This document shows positions 43,746 through 56,651 of a DNA stretch of 64,000 nucleotides, piece by piece. The stretch spans positions 103,997,287 through 104,061,286 of the forward strand of contig CM077159.1 of assembly GCA_039583875.1 (NCBI GenBank), read 5' to 3'. The notes below the pieces were generated by a model. It did no database searches and was not told where the DNA came from. It saw nothing but the letters and a program-made list of their open reading frames with translations. A program made the position numbers and the translations under genes. The stretch's first letter is position 1, and every line of letters begins with the position of its first letter. Source of the DNA: Platanthera guangdongensis (Eukaryota > Streptophyta > Magnoliopsida > Asparagales > Orchidaceae).

Positions 43746-46308
43746 TGTAACACCCCAAATTTTTTAAGAGGGAAATTTGGTTTCTAGCAGGGGGAACACG
43801 GCCTGGGACACGGGCATGTCCCAGGGCATGTCAGGATGGAGTCGACGACTTGGCTGCGTAGTCGACATTTTGCGCTCGATGAAGTGTCGAGACGGGGCAC
43901 ACGACCTGAGATACGGGCGTGTCTCAGGGCGTGTCGAGCCCGTGTCGACAACCGGCCCGGGGTGTCAACATTTTCGCTCGACAATATGTCGAGATGGGGC
44001 ACACGGCCTGAGACACGGGCGTGTCTCAGGGCGTGTCGAGCCCGTGTCGACAACCGGCCCGGGGTGTCGACATTTTCGCTCGACAATGTGTCGAGATAAG
44101 GCACACGGCCTAGGACACGGGCGTGTCCAAGGCCGTGTCAGGAAGTCGACGAACTTCGCTCGACGAAGTCTCAAGATGGTGAACACGGCCTGGATCCCAA
44201 GCATGTTGAGTTAGACACGGGCAAGGACACGGGCGTGTCCAGTACTCGTGACTCTCGGGTTATTTTCGGGGGTGTGTCGATGGAGGCACACGGCCGACCA
44301 CACGGCCGTGTCTGTTGGAACACGGGCATGTCAGGTCGAACACGGGCTTGTCGGATCCCCGTGTGATGTTCCAGGCGCATCGGGTTTGAAGGCGAATGGG
44401 GGACACGGCCCTGGAGACGGGCGTGTGCCAGGCTGTGTTCGGCCCAGTTTTATCATTTCAGGCCCGAATCAAGGCCGTTCTTTTCTTTAATTTGGGATCC
44501 AACGGCTGGGGGTTGTTCCTGATGGGATATACATGGGATTGGACCCTTAGTAACCCTCATTTTCTTTGGAGTGGTTCTCTTTCTAAGTTCTAGAGAGAAG
44601 GGAGAGCAATGAATAAGGTGAAGTAGAGATTCGGCTGTTGGAGAGGCTTCGGTGCTCCAAATCGCGAGCCGAGTTCGGATCCTTGGAGGCTAGATCGTTG
44701 CAAAGGTTTTCATCGAGCTATTTTTCCATGGCTAGGAAGAGGAGTCGGAATGTAACGACACTTCTCCTCTCAGTTTTAGGATGCATGTCTTAGCATCTTT
44801 TCTCTTCTAGTTTTTGGGCACCAAACACTCAAATGAGAGGGGTTTGGGTCGCCAAGGTTCAAGAGGAACCTCCGGGTCAATTGAGTCCGTCCCCGGCATG
44901 TTTTGCATTAGAGATCCGCTCCGTTAGTGGATTAGGCATGGTGGGTGAAGCCGTAGTCGCGACCGTTAGTCCGACTCGGTGATGTTGCATACGAGCTTTA
45001 AGGATTCGTAGAGATCCGTTGCAGCAAGATGTCGTTTGTGATTTGGTGATGTTTTCCCCTTTTTCTCAAGTGAGTACGTGTAGTCGGAACCGGACAAGGT
45101 TAGCTCCTCAATGGCAGTAGATGGTTTCCTTGGTTGATAAGGTTAGCTCCGCATTGGTGGTAGATGGTTTCCTTGGTGGCGGGAATGCTGCAGTACAAAT
45201 GAGGGACTAGGGTGGAATTGTCTTGGTTTGTGATGTGCCAAGGCGTGATTGTGTCTCCGTGGTCGGCTGGCTAACCCGTGACGTACACGTCATGTGTGGA
45301 GTGTCCCGGCAAGACTAATCCCCTTATGTGAGACTGACGAGATTGCCAAGCAAGGGGCAAGCCCGGGCAATGAGGCCATGAGCGGGTGGGGTCCAGCAAG
45401 GCTTCTTAGAATCGGTCAGTTTGTGTTTGTTGGAATCCTGACATGAGACGTCAGAGCTTGCAGGCAAGCCCGGGTCTAAGACCTTGAGCGGGTGGGGCCT
45501 GGGCAAGAGCTCCATGTGGCAGCTTGTGTGCCGTTGGGGGAAATTGTGTCTCCCTTTTTGTTTGCGGCTTTATGCCAATGGGAAACGATGAGTACCTAAT
45601 TGATGTGATGTTGTGCTAGCTGCATACGCTATAGGGTGCCTTGGGTGAAACTCAGGTGGTTGCATACATGTTGCATAAGTAGGCCCCTTTTTATATTATA
45701 TGCTCAACCAGTAGAGAACGTGTATGATGTTTGAGACATCCAAGCTTGTTCTTAATGCACTTCTTGTTTATATTTTTATATTGCATACGAAGTGCTGACT
45801 TGCAGGTTGGAGGGTTCCCCTGGGTCCGTTAGGGGCGGCCGGGAGGAGATGTGTTGGTCGCACAGTTTGAGGTCAGCCTTTGCTGACCCACGTTACTAAT
45901 AATTTCTACAGGGCAAGGATCGCAACTAGGAGCTAGCTCGCCGGCCAGAAAGGCCTAAGCCTCATGAAGTGTTCCCCTCTTTTGTAACTCTACTTATATG
46001 ATCTTGTATGTTTGAGACTCTTGTTGTCCGGCTTGCACGCCGAGGTAGAATAGGAGTGCTTATGCACTTTCATGACTATTGTATTATTTGAGTTTGGACT
46101 CTCATTTGTGGTAAGGCCATAAGGGACATTTTTATTACTCTTGTAGTGGTGGATAACTTCTAGTCTTGCTTGTATTTCCGCTTTGTTGTGCAAAGAGTTT
46201 TGAGTGTGGGTAGTTATATCATCTTATAATACTAAAGTTGTGGCGTCCGTATGTTGTGGGGCCCCGGCCGGACCCATATTATACATTCATTACATGGGAG
46301 GTGTTACA
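43746..46308 (+). repeat. K: solo LTR with TSD CATAG
   Basis: 2563 bp from TGTAACACC to GGTGTTACA, flanked by CATAG at 43741-43745 and 46309-46313. No internal region or second LTR. Start and ends resemble chromovirus (Tekay/Del type) LTRs. 43795-44450 holds about 100-bp repeats with CACGGGCGTGTC, CGGGCGTGTC and GTCGACA words. Plus orientation is inferred from the TGTAACACCCC start. Confidence 0.88.
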
Positions 46309-46313
46309 CATAG

Positions 46314-47440
46314 CCCATTTATTGCCAAGAAGAAAGAGAAACAAGCTCCTATACTAGAAGAAAGAACCACCAACAGTTCATCTGAACACCATGAAGATAA
46401 ACCCCATGATGCCAACCTGACTGAGTCTGCTGATGAGACCAGGAAGTACACATGTGCCTAGGTCTCACTTTCTTCTGACCCAGCTGAAAGGAATCAGTTG
46501 TGCATAGCTCAATCTGAAGAAGCTTCTGACCAAGATGTTGACAAGCTATCAGCTAAGGAAGCTGGAAGACTGGCATAGGAGATTGTCAACAAATTGTCTA
46601 CTATAATGGAGGGGGAAGCCTCCAAGTCCCCAACTGCTAATGATGTAAATAAGAATACTGGGAAGGAGGTTGTTGCTGATGCTGCTGATGTGGCTGCTGC
46701 TTTGCATGTCACTAAGGACATGGCAGAGGATATGGGGGAGCTTCACTCTGAACTCCCTGCTCAAGATCTATTGAATAACATATAATCCTCAGCATCAGAG
46801 AAAGTGGAAACTGTTACACAAAGAGATCAATCCTCTGCATTCACGGTGGCTGACTCTGACAACAGGGCAGATATTAGACTAAAACAAGAAGTCGTTTGTG
46901 ATGAAGGTATATCTGCTAGGACAGATCAATTGCCACCTGTCTTTCTAGCTCAGCTGAGAGGGTTGATGGATGAACAAAGGAGAACACTATATACTTTTGT
47001 GGATGATGCACTCAAGAACATCAGAAATGAGCTATCTATAGAGATCAAGTCTATTAGATTTAAGTTAATCTTCTGAAAGGTGAAACTGTAAAATTCTTCA
47101 CTATGGCAGCCCCAACAGTTGATTATACTATGGACAAACAGGTTGAGGTGGGAAAAAATGTTGTTACAATTATAGAAAATCAGACTATTCAAACTAACAA
47201 TATGGTTGCAGTCCACAATGCTGATAAAGTACTGTTGGATAAACAAAAGGCTGCTATATTCACCAAGATGGATGCTTGCACCAAGCTCTTGGATGATCAT
47301 ATGCTTGAGGAAAAGAACCAGGTCATAGCTGGTGTAGACAATCTTGAATCTGAAAGGAACAACGCCAGCCTCTCCCAAACCAAAGGACTGATTGAAGAAG
47401 TCAAAAATGGAGAGAGAGAGACAATTAAGGCCACACTGAG
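46314..47440 (+). pseudogene. ORF3 accessory gene, copy 2 piece 3 of 3
   Basis: Continues the frame after K: a Lys/Glu-rich and acidic region, then LPPVFLAQLRGLMDEQRRTL and a heptad-rich coiled-coil-like stretch (NADKVLLDKQKAA). TAG and TAA stops occur at several points and a small shift near 47070. At 47440 the gene is cut by element H; the missing C-terminal part is known from copy 1 (5155-5787). Confidence 0.7.
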
Positions 47441-47627
47441 TGTAAGTCCCCCCAACCTTTTCCCTGGGTCGGGCCGGAGTGGATCTTATGTTCCCAAGGC
47501 ATCCACCCAATTCTCCTTTTAAGGGGGGTGACGACCCACTCTCCTAAGCACTATTTAGTTGCCTTGCTCGGCTAGAATCACAACATTCACAACACATCAG
47601 AGAATTGCGGAAGCACTAACAGGAAAA

Positions 47628-47628
<1 letters not shown>

Positions 47629-47722
<94 letters not shown>
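47629..47722. repeat. (TA)n microsatellite
   Basis: About 90 bp of alternating TA. The matching position in the other H LTR (57103-57127) has only about 25 bp. Confidence 0.95.
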
Positions 47723-48955
47723 TATAAATATTTTCATGAGTCCAAGGACTTATCCTATGTTCTTATATATGTTTGCAGGCTGTACGAGTTCTACATCTAA
47801 CCCTCATTCTCCCTCTCTATACTACCTGCTGGTACTCACGTCATGAAACTCTTTAGACATCGGTGGTGCTTCAGCTTGAGTAGTCCTAAATGCTGGCACA
47901 TTCTCCTGCTGCAGGGGGTCTCTACGGTGCTCTGTCTCCTATGAATGGTCATTTAAATAACCATTTGTCACAGGGCTAAGTAGAAACAAATCCCCTCCCT
48001 AGATCCATATCCTAGGGACGAGCACACACGCATCCAACAGTATAGGATTGCTGAAGCATGAGAGGGTTAGCATAGTATTTAACATAGGAGCATCAATAAA
48101 AGAAAAATAACATAACTGAAGTAGCAGCAATGTTAACACCAGTGATGAAAATGGCTCTACTAGTACACCAGCGCACAATAAATACACCTTCTATATCCTA
48201 TTGCAAGCATTCATAGCCGCACACACAGATCCTATCACAACCATTCATAGCCACGCACACACATCCTATTGCAGGTATTCACAATCGCGCACACACATCC
48301 TATGTCGACATAGTATGGACCGCTTCTTTTCAAGCAGGGTAGCGAGCCTCGTGGGCCTCACCAATGTGGTTGTTGGTGATATTGGCCAGCCCTTCCACTT
48401 TTGGGGGTGGTCATACAGCACATCCCCAGGCCCTAACGTACAACCCCATGTATTATTGGATGTGAGCAACATCCGGTGTTAATGTATTTTGGCAAACCAG
48501 TGGAAGAAAACCCAATGGGGAATAAAACATGATGGCCAGTCACCCGTGGTACCCATCTCCCTACCACCTTGAGTCGTCGAGCTTCCAGACCGGTATAAAT
48601 AGTCTGTGGAATGGACGGACCCGCCATAATTTACCAAAAACAGATTTACAAGAAATCAAACAGTCAAATTTGTTAGCATGCACCGGTCTATGGCGGCCAT
48701 CCTTACTATGCTTCAAACTTCGGGCAGCGACACTTAGCTCGACTTTTGACAGGGAGCATGGGAGCACTTTATTTGGGGCTAAACCTGGAGGAACACCTCA
48801 AATCTGGTTATCCCCAACTAAGGATCGACCATAATAGACAACTGCTCGTCAGAGCAGGACGCGGGTTTAGGTCAGTAATTTGTAGGAATAAAAGTGGTAC
48901 TTTAGGGCTATTGATAATTAAAGTTGCATAATTTAAGTGCTGGAAAGATACGTAA

Positions 48956-49345
48956 CCAGTACAGAACTGGAGTAGTATTGACTTGAATGTGTTGAATTGA
49001 ACTTGACCAGTATGAGACTAGAATTGAATTGAAAGTACTGAATTGAACTTGACCAGTACTAGACTGGAATTAAATTTAAAGTACTGAATTGAACTTGACC
49101 AGTACAAGACTGGAATTGAATTGAAAGTACTAAATTGAACTTGACCAGTACGAGACTGGAATTGAATTGAGAGTACTGAATTAAACTTGACCAGTACGAG
49201 ACTGGAATTTAATTTAAAGTACTGAATTGAACTTGACCAGTATGAGACTGGAGTTGAATTGAAAGTACTGAATTGAACCTGACCAGTACGAGATTGGAGT
49301 TGAATTGAAAGTACTGAATTAAACTTGACTAGTTCGAAACTGAAA
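48956..49345. repeat. 46-bp tandem array in the H left LTR
   Basis: About eight units beginning CCAGTACGAGACTGG and including AAAGTACTGAATTGAAC. It starts exactly where the similarity to the right LTR stops. Confidence 0.9.
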
Positions 49346-51927
49346 TAATCATAAAGAAGAAAAGGTTAGTAGTCCAACCACTCCTTTTAGGAGGCTTCAG
49401 TTCATCTCCATTTTTAGGAGGCATATTCAATTCTATTTCAGTTTTTAAAGGCTTCTTGGGTTTCATCCATTATTAAGATCCGATAGCAATTTAATTGCGC
49501 CTTGTTTGTTACGGTTTAAATGGATCAGGGACTCATTAGGAGTCACACCCTTTTTAATTGTCGAGAATAATTTATGACTCACTATTTGTACTCTCGCCTT
49601 CCGACTGTGCCCAAAGTTTCCCAAGAGTCGAGGCGTTCGATGGTTTCATGAAGTCTCGGGGCAACCAGATCTCTGATACTTGCCTTGGCCACTCACTTTG
49701 GTGGTGTAATTTTGAACTTGATATTAAAATTAGGTGGGATGGTCACGCGTTCAAATTTTCATTTTCGGAGAAAGTGAGCGAAATAAATACCAGGCGCGGC
49801 CCAAAAATCTTAGAATTTGAAAGAAAATTCATTTCTTATCCCCATGTCCCCAAATTTTGAAAACTTTATTTAAGCTTTTAAAAATACGAAACATTACCAA
49901 AAAAATTCAAACTTTTATGGAGGAAGCCCTCAATATGGAGAACATTTTTCGTGTTGACCACTTTGCCCACTAGGGCCCTGATTTGGCCCAAAAAAAATTC
50001 ATAAAGTTTTGTTAAGGGATTTGGTCTGCAATTACCAAATCAACCACAATTTCTGTTGCTGATATTGAGCCGAACGGCTTAACGCGCCGCTGCTTCCCCA
50101 CAGAGGATCAACCGCGGATCTGTTGTGGGGCCACAGAAATGAAGGGGGGGGGGGGGGAAGAGGTGATCCCCGCCGTCCATCTCATCGTCGGAGATGGACG
50201 ACGATGATATCTTCTTTGTAGTATGAAGAGGTGGCGGGCCTCTCCCACCGCCAGCCGGTCGCTGCTAGGTGTCGACGCCGCCCCGACAGGTTCGTCGGGG
50301 GTTGGCGAGTCCCAGGGTGGTGGTCCGGCGGCCTGCCGCCACTGCCCACAGCCTAATTCGCGGTGGTTCTACTCCCAGCGCCACTGCATCACCCCGCCTC
50401 TCCGACATTTAGCCCAGCCCCTAAACCAACCCTAGTCGACATGCCGAGGGTAGGGCCCTTCTTCGGTGGAGGACCGGAGACCAACCGCCGCCGGAGATAA
50501 AATAGAGCAAAACTCTGTTTCTAGGGTGCTGTCGGAGAGGCGTTTTTCGACGGCACCCCCACCTTTCACCACTCGGGAAATTCATCCCTGGTGGTTTAGC
50601 CCTTCCCCAGTGCCACCACCGGTGCTGGGAGGGCCTAGACTTCATGCGGCCACCACTTGAGCTGGAGCATGGGTCGGGTGGTGTCGGCGACGCTCCGGCC
50701 ATCGGGGGGCCCATGCAGGTTGTCCAGAAGATGGGGACGGAGGAGGAGAAAGCTTCTAACTATGCAGGAGGGGCTTGGGAGGGGCCAGTTTGATTGTCCA
50801 TGCAAGGTGGCAGGGTGGTGGTTCTGGTGAGGGCTCCCTTGTACTTGTTTGGCTTGTTGGAGAGAAAGGCATGGGGTAGGGCTTTTATATCCTGCGGGGG
50901 GGGGGGGGGGGGGGGGGGGGGGGTTGCCTCACCCTCATCCCTGGTGTGGGATTAACCTGAGAGGGAGAGAGAGGAGGAGTTATTTTCCACCCCTTAGGTG
51001 GGCATAGGGCTCCTCCTGGTTGGCCAGGAGCAGGTGGGGCCTCCTCTATGGGTTTGCCTATGGTGGGCTTTGGCCTTGATTCCTAAGGGGAGTGAAGAAG
51101 GAGTGGTAAGGAGGGTTTGGCTCATCTTGGCCCATGGCCTTCCTTCTTACTGGTTGGTGGCCCAAGAGTGAGGGGGAGAAGGGCCCTAGACTTCTAATGA
51201 GGAGGATGTGTGTGTCTTTTTTAGAAAAATTCCAAAATTTTGAAATTTAGTTGGGTTTGACCAAAGTCAGCCCTAAGGTGGGTCCCCTATGCTGGTCAAA
51301 GTCAAAGTGGGTCCAAGACATTGGTATAGGGTCAAAGTTGGGGTGTCTCATTACAATTTGTGTGTGCACGCTTTTCAGTGTACGAATATGCTCGATTTAA
51401 CCTAGAGTTGACTATTCATCATCAAAATTGTCTGGGACGACTTCTGTTGATCTCGTATTGACTATACCCGTCTAGAGCACGGACTGGGGTTGAATCGGAT
51501 TTCGTTTGATAAAAGTCCAAAACTGTGCGTCACGACACACTAAATCAGTAAAAATGTCTATATTCATCGTTAGATCTCGAATTGTGACGCAACGAGTTCT
51601 GATGTGCTCGTATTATCAAAAAGAGGCCATAGAAGCTGACAGAACTTGAATCGGAGTTCTCTAGACCGATATTCAAAATCTTGTTCTCACGACATTTTAT
51701 GAGGGATGGTCATATCCACTATATGACCTCAGGGTCCAACGGGACGAATTCAGATGCTTTCGTACTAACTATACGATGCCACAGGAATTGACAAAAAACT
51801 CAAATCGGAGCTCTCTAGCTCCATTTCCCTCTTAAGGTTACCTTCTACCTAGTCATGGGTAGGATTTAAGTCACTTTTATTGGGCCTACTTGGGCTCTGG
51901 TGGCCCAATAAAAGTCCGGATGTTACA

Positions 51928-53360
51928 ATCCAATAAAAAAAACAATTTTTGTCCTCGAAAATTTGCTTGAAGCGGGGGAAAAAGGAGTGACATACCTGGG
52001 GAAAGAGTTCGGTGTGTTTTTCGCGGACGAGCGCCTCTAGTTCCCAAGTATACTCATCTTGTCTCTGATTTGTCCACAATATCTTGACCATTGGGATGGC
52101 CTTGTTACGCAGATTCTTTACTTTATGATCTATGACTCTAATTGGTTCAAGCTAGACGGATCTGTCTGATCGCAGTTGCACTGGTGGTGTAGGTAGATGC
52201 TGCTCTGGTTACCGGAGAACTCATCTCAAGGAAGAGATTTGAAACACACCATGAAGATTCCCCAATTCTGGAGGTAGGGCTAATTGATAGGCAACAGGGC
52301 CAACGTGCTCTATTACCTGATAGGGACCCAAATAGCGGGGATCCAGCTTCTTTTGTTTTCTAAACCGGGAGACATCATGCATGGGTTTAATTTTTAGGAA
52401 CCCCATTTCACCCATGAAGAACTCCACTGGTCGGTGCCACACGTCATAATACTTGGCCTGTCGGCTTTGTGCCTCCCGCATTCTTTCCTGGATTAGTCGT
52501 ATTGATGTTGTAGTATTGTCAATATAAGCCACTCCCAAGGCTTCTGGTTCCTCTTCTTGAGCCCAAGTTAACGGAGTTCGGCAGCATCTCCCATACAATG
52601 CTTCGTATGGGGCCATCTTGATGGTAGCCTGGTAGCTATTATTGAAAGAAAACTCAACTAGGTGTAACAGCTGTTCCCAAGGCTCATTATGTTCCACTAT
52701 GCAAAGTCGAAGTAGATCCTCTATAGTTCAATTTGTCCTTTCTGTTTATCCATCTATCTGTGGGTGGAAGGCAGTGCTAAAGGCCAACTTGGTCCCCAAG
52801 TGTACCTGCACTCATCTCCATTCCTTGGATGTGAATCGTCTATCATGATCCGACACGATGGACTTTGACACTCTGTGAAAACGAACTACTTGCTCTATGA
52901 ATATTTTGGCCAGAATATCAACACCGTCTCCCTATCGGTTTGGAATGAACCGTGATAGCTTCGTGAGTCAATTTACAGCAACCCATATGGAGTCGCTTCT
53001 AGCTCGGTAACGAGGTAGAGCATGGACAAAGTCCATGGAAATGTCCTCGAATTTCCATTTGGGTATAGACAGGGGCTGCATCAAGCCTCCTGGGCTGCGA
53101 CATTCAGCTTTAACCTTTTGACAGGTCTAGCACTGGGCTACAAAGTTGGTAACATCTCTTTTCATTCTAGGCCATTATATGGTCTTGCGGAGATCAACAT
53201 ACATTTTAACCACACCAGGGTGAATGAAGTACCTCGATTGGTGCACTTCGTGTAGAATCTCTTCACGAATTCCTCCGGTGAAGCGGATGAATATATGATG
53301 TCTGTACTGCAGGATCCCATCGTGCAGATTATAATCCTCCTGAGCCCCTCTTTGTAGAGA
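51928..53360 (-). pseudogene. pol: H pol: integrase and chromodomain
   Basis: Integrase segments seen across several stops: FEDISMDFVHALPR, IVSDHDRRFTS, then WEQLLHLVEFSFNNSYQ and MAPYEALYGRCCRTPLTW (52697-52221). The C terminus (52091-51960) has VKILWTNQRQDEYTWELEAL, a chromodomain-like end that is typical of chromoviruses. Heavily mutated. Confidence 0.82.
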
Positions 53361-54812
53361 TCAGATGATAGGAACTATCTCTGAATCATTCTTCAGGGCT
53401 TCTCGTATCTGGTCCTGAATGTCACATTGGATCTCCATCAAATACAGTTGGGCATGATATTCCCCCGGATCTCTTAGGCTAACCAAGGTAATTTCCAAGT
53501 TTATTAAAGACCGGAATAGCCTTTTTGTTATTAGCTCCGTCCAACTCCCAACTACCGAAGGCTGGCAGCATAGAGCATCGACTACTCTGTTAGCCTTCCC
53601 GGTGTGATATTGGAGAGCAAAGTCATAATCGCACAGAAATTCTAACCATCGATGTTGTCGAAGGTTCAGCTCTTTCTGAGCGAAGATGTATTTAAGGCTT
53701 TTGTGCTCGAAGAAGATCTCGCACCTTACCTCGTATAAGTAATGCCTCCAAATTTTAGGAGCAAAGACGACAGCGCCAAATTCCAGATCATGAGCCGCGT
53801 AGTTCAACTCGTGCGACTTCAATAGGAGGGATGCGTAGGCCACCACCTTTCTGTAATGCATCAGAACGGCTCATAATACCTTCCAAGAGGAATCAGTATA
53901 GATATGAAATCCCTTAGTCCCTGTGTGGATCGTAAGGACCGGTGCAGAAGTCAGCTATTTCTTAAATTCGACGAATGCAATCTCGCATTCTGGTGTCCAT
54001 CGAAAGGTAACAACCTTCTTGGTAAAGGCGGTGAGGGGTAATGCAATATTGGAGAAACCTTCTGCGAACTTCTGGTAATACACGACTAGACCAAGAAGCT
54101 TCAGATATCTGTCGCTGGTATGAGCGGTGGACAGTTTTGTACTGCATGTATTTTGGCCTGATCCACCGCTACTCCCTTTTTGTTTATAGTGTGGCCCAGG
54201 AAACCGACTTCTTCTAACCAAAACACACACTTACTGAATTTGACGAAGTGCGAGTGTTCTCGAAGTTTCAGTAGTACCATCTGCAGGTGTCTGGTATAAT
54301 CTGTCTTTTTTTTAAATAGATCAAAATATCGTCAATGAAGACGATCACGAAGTGATCTAGGAAAGGCTCGATGACTTTATGTATTAGAGACATAAAGGCA
54401 AAGGGTGCATTGCTGAGCCCAAAGGGCATCACCAGGAACTCGTAGGGGCCGTAATGGGAGCTGAAGGTTGTCTTGGGAGTATCTTCTTCCAAAATTTGAA
54501 GCTGGTAGTATCCTGATCTCAGGTCCATCTTGGAAAAAAATGGACGCACCTTGTAATTGATCAAACAATTCGTCGATCCTAGGAATGGGGGTATGTGTTT
54601 CGTATCGCAAGCTTATTTAATTCCTGGTAGTGTATGCACAGACGTAATGTCCCATCATTCTTGATCACGAACAATACTGGTGCTCCCCAAGGCAAGGAAC
54701 TAGGGTGAACGAATCTAGCATCTATTAGCTTCTGTAGTTGAATTTTTTGCTCAGCTAGTTCTCTTGGGGCCATCCGGTAAGGTGCTCGGGACACTGGCCG
54801 TGCTCCGGTCAC
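53361..54812 (-). pseudogene. pol: H pol: RT and RNase H
   Basis: RT pieces: [66 protein letters not shown] and catalytic VFIDDILIY. RNase H: YRKVVAYASLLL, ELNYAAHDLEF and LYEVRCEIFFEHKSLKYIF. The pieces are in different frames (54812-54579, 54564-54268, 54230-53955, 53861-53361). Confidence 0.88.
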
Positions 54813-55056
54813 GAGTTCGATATTAAAGTCAACTTCTCACCGTCGTGGCAATCCAAGGAGCGACTCAGGGAAAATATCTGAGAAGTCGCGTACTACTGGG
54901 ACCTTGGGGAGCTCTTGTGTTTTGTCCTCCATTTCGAAGTAAATAAGGTATATTTCATCCTTTTTTTTGGGCCGATCTCATAGTCTGTGATGAAGTCAAA
55001 TTAATACGAGAGACAGAGGGTACACTTGTCAACGTAATATCCTGACCATTTGGGTT
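54813..55056 (-). other. Protease-RT linker of H
   Basis: Degraded coding sequence between protease and RT. No separate feature. Confidence 0.5.
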
Positions 55057-55407
55057 CTATAGTCGGACTTCCCGCGCTGAACAATTTATTTGCACCTTGT
55101 GCTCGGCGAGCCAATCCAATCCTAGTATGATATCAAATCTGGTTATTGCTAAGATCGTTGCAAAGATCTCAAATTCCACGTCTCCTAGAATTGACTGGAA
55201 TGCACATTTTTCTGTTGAAGTCATGTCTGATCCATCTGGTAGACGGATCCGTATAGACAGTCCAAACAAATGAGAAACATTCTCCTTAGTCATAATGCAA
55301 GGTTGGGACACAAAGGAGTGCGTTGCTCCAGTGTCGAAGAGGGACTTGGTGGGGTGTCCTTCTACCATCAAAATTCCTGACAGAATAGGTAGTATATATA
55401 TATACAT
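55057..55407 (-). pseudogene. pro: H aspartic protease
   Basis: Active-site motif LFDTGATHSFVS and the second strand motif FDIILGLDWLAEH typical of chromovirus retropepsin. Frame open for about 115 codons. A short TA repeat sits at its upstream edge (55393-55415). Confidence 0.85.
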
Positions 55408-55486
55408 ATATTATATTTTAATATACAAGATATAGGTATGCAAAACATATCCTAGTATAGCATAAGTAGCAGCATCTGACATATCT

Positions 55487-56651
55487 CTATTGCCTAATAT
55501 ATATACCTATCACTAAATCAAGGGTCGGTCCATTCTGCAGATCTAGTGCATAGGCCTCCAGAGGCGCAGCGTGGCCCAGTTGGCCTCTCCTGCTAGCACT
55601 GCCTCGACGGCCTCTCTGGTCATGTACTCGTACTGGCTGCCCACCCTGTACAGCTCCTAGTCCTGGCGTTCCTGCTGTCGGTGGGCATAAGGCCCTCATA
55701 TGTCCTGGCTGCTGACACAAGAAGCAATTCCCTATAAAGGCAATGTCTCGTCGGATTACTGGCGCGGGTTGTGGTGTTGGAGATGGTTTGAAGTCCTGCT
55801 GCGGCGATGGTGGTGCTGGTGGAACTGGTGGGTGCCTATAAGGATGTCTACGGTGTCTCTGCCTTCACCCTCTATCCTGTCGGTGGGGAGCAGCTCCTCT
55901 ATATCGTCTCAGACCTCTAGGAACCTCGACTTGTCCTCTGTGCTGCTGGGCTACCATCCGTTGGTCCAACTCTAGCGTCGCTATGTGAGTAGCTATTGTG
56001 TGGAAGGTAGACTGAGAGATCATAATCAGATCCTGCCTTCGGTCATCACGAAGGCCTAAGTAGAATCGGGAATCTCTATCCCTGTCGGATGCAGCCAAAT
56101 TCCCGGCAAAGCTTGTCAGGTGTATAAACTCCCTCTCATACTCAAGCACTGTCCGGTCTCCCTATCGGATTTGCAGGAACCTCTCCTGTAGAACTGCTCG
56201 GTCTATGTCTGTAATAAAGAACTCCAGTAGGGCCTCTGAGAACTCTCCCCCATAGGATGTCGCTCATTGGTCGTCCTCTAAAGGTTGAGCGGCTTGCCGC
56301 TCTCCACCAATCCCTAGCATATCCTTCTAACAAGGTCACTACTAGTGAAACTGCAGCTACTGTTGGGCACATCATGCCTACTAGCAGCTCCTTCATAAGC
56401 TCCACCCACTCCTCTTCCTAGATAGCAGTCTCTGTGCCTCTGAAAGTAGGAGGCCTCATTCCTCAAAAGGTTGTCAGCAAATCGGTAGGCGCCATCATTT
56501 CTCGTGGTGGTTGTTCCAAGGCTGTCCGGAAAGTGGCCAGGATGGCCGTAAGTGTCTGTCGCAAGTCAGTCTCGGAAAACGGTACAGCCGCGGGGACGAC
56601 TGGGTCTGGAGGTGGGGTGGCGGGAACATATCCTCTGGAAGAGGACCCCAC
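55487..56651 (-). pseudogene. gag: H gag
   Basis: Three broken frames: N-terminal Pro-rich part (56651-56463), a capsid part with EGYARDWWRAA (56405-56142) and LEYEREFIHLTSFA...RFYLGLRDD (56149-55865), and a zinc knuckle CQQPGHMRALCP (55720-55487). Order and motifs are those of Ty3 chromovirus gag. Confidence 0.82.

Larger units (their letters stand above)
47441..51927 (-). repeat. 3' LTR of element H (4.5 kb)
   Basis: Plus strand from TGTAAGTCCCCCC to GGATGTTACA. The first 1.5 kb match the right copy at 56915-58375. It contains a (TA)n tract at 47629-47722, a 46-bp tandem array at 48956-49345, a 32-nt G run at 50896-50927 and a TATA-like box (minus GATATAAAAG) at 50882-50891. A GC-rich region, 50070-51350, has open frames without recognisable domains. 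It adjoins the chromodomain end of pol. Because it is unusually long it may include further insertions. Confidence 0.7.

Noticed and set aside
43784..44214. Overlapping open frames of 80-145 codons on both strands
   Set aside because: Products of the GC-rich tandem repeats in solo LTR K.
47559..47846. Small protein with Ile-Tyr repeats
   Set aside because: It is a translation of the (TA)n microsatellite.
50223..50714. GC-rich open frames on both strands, possibly host exons
   Set aside because: No recognisable domain, frames overlap on both strands, and the region lies inside the long H LTR.
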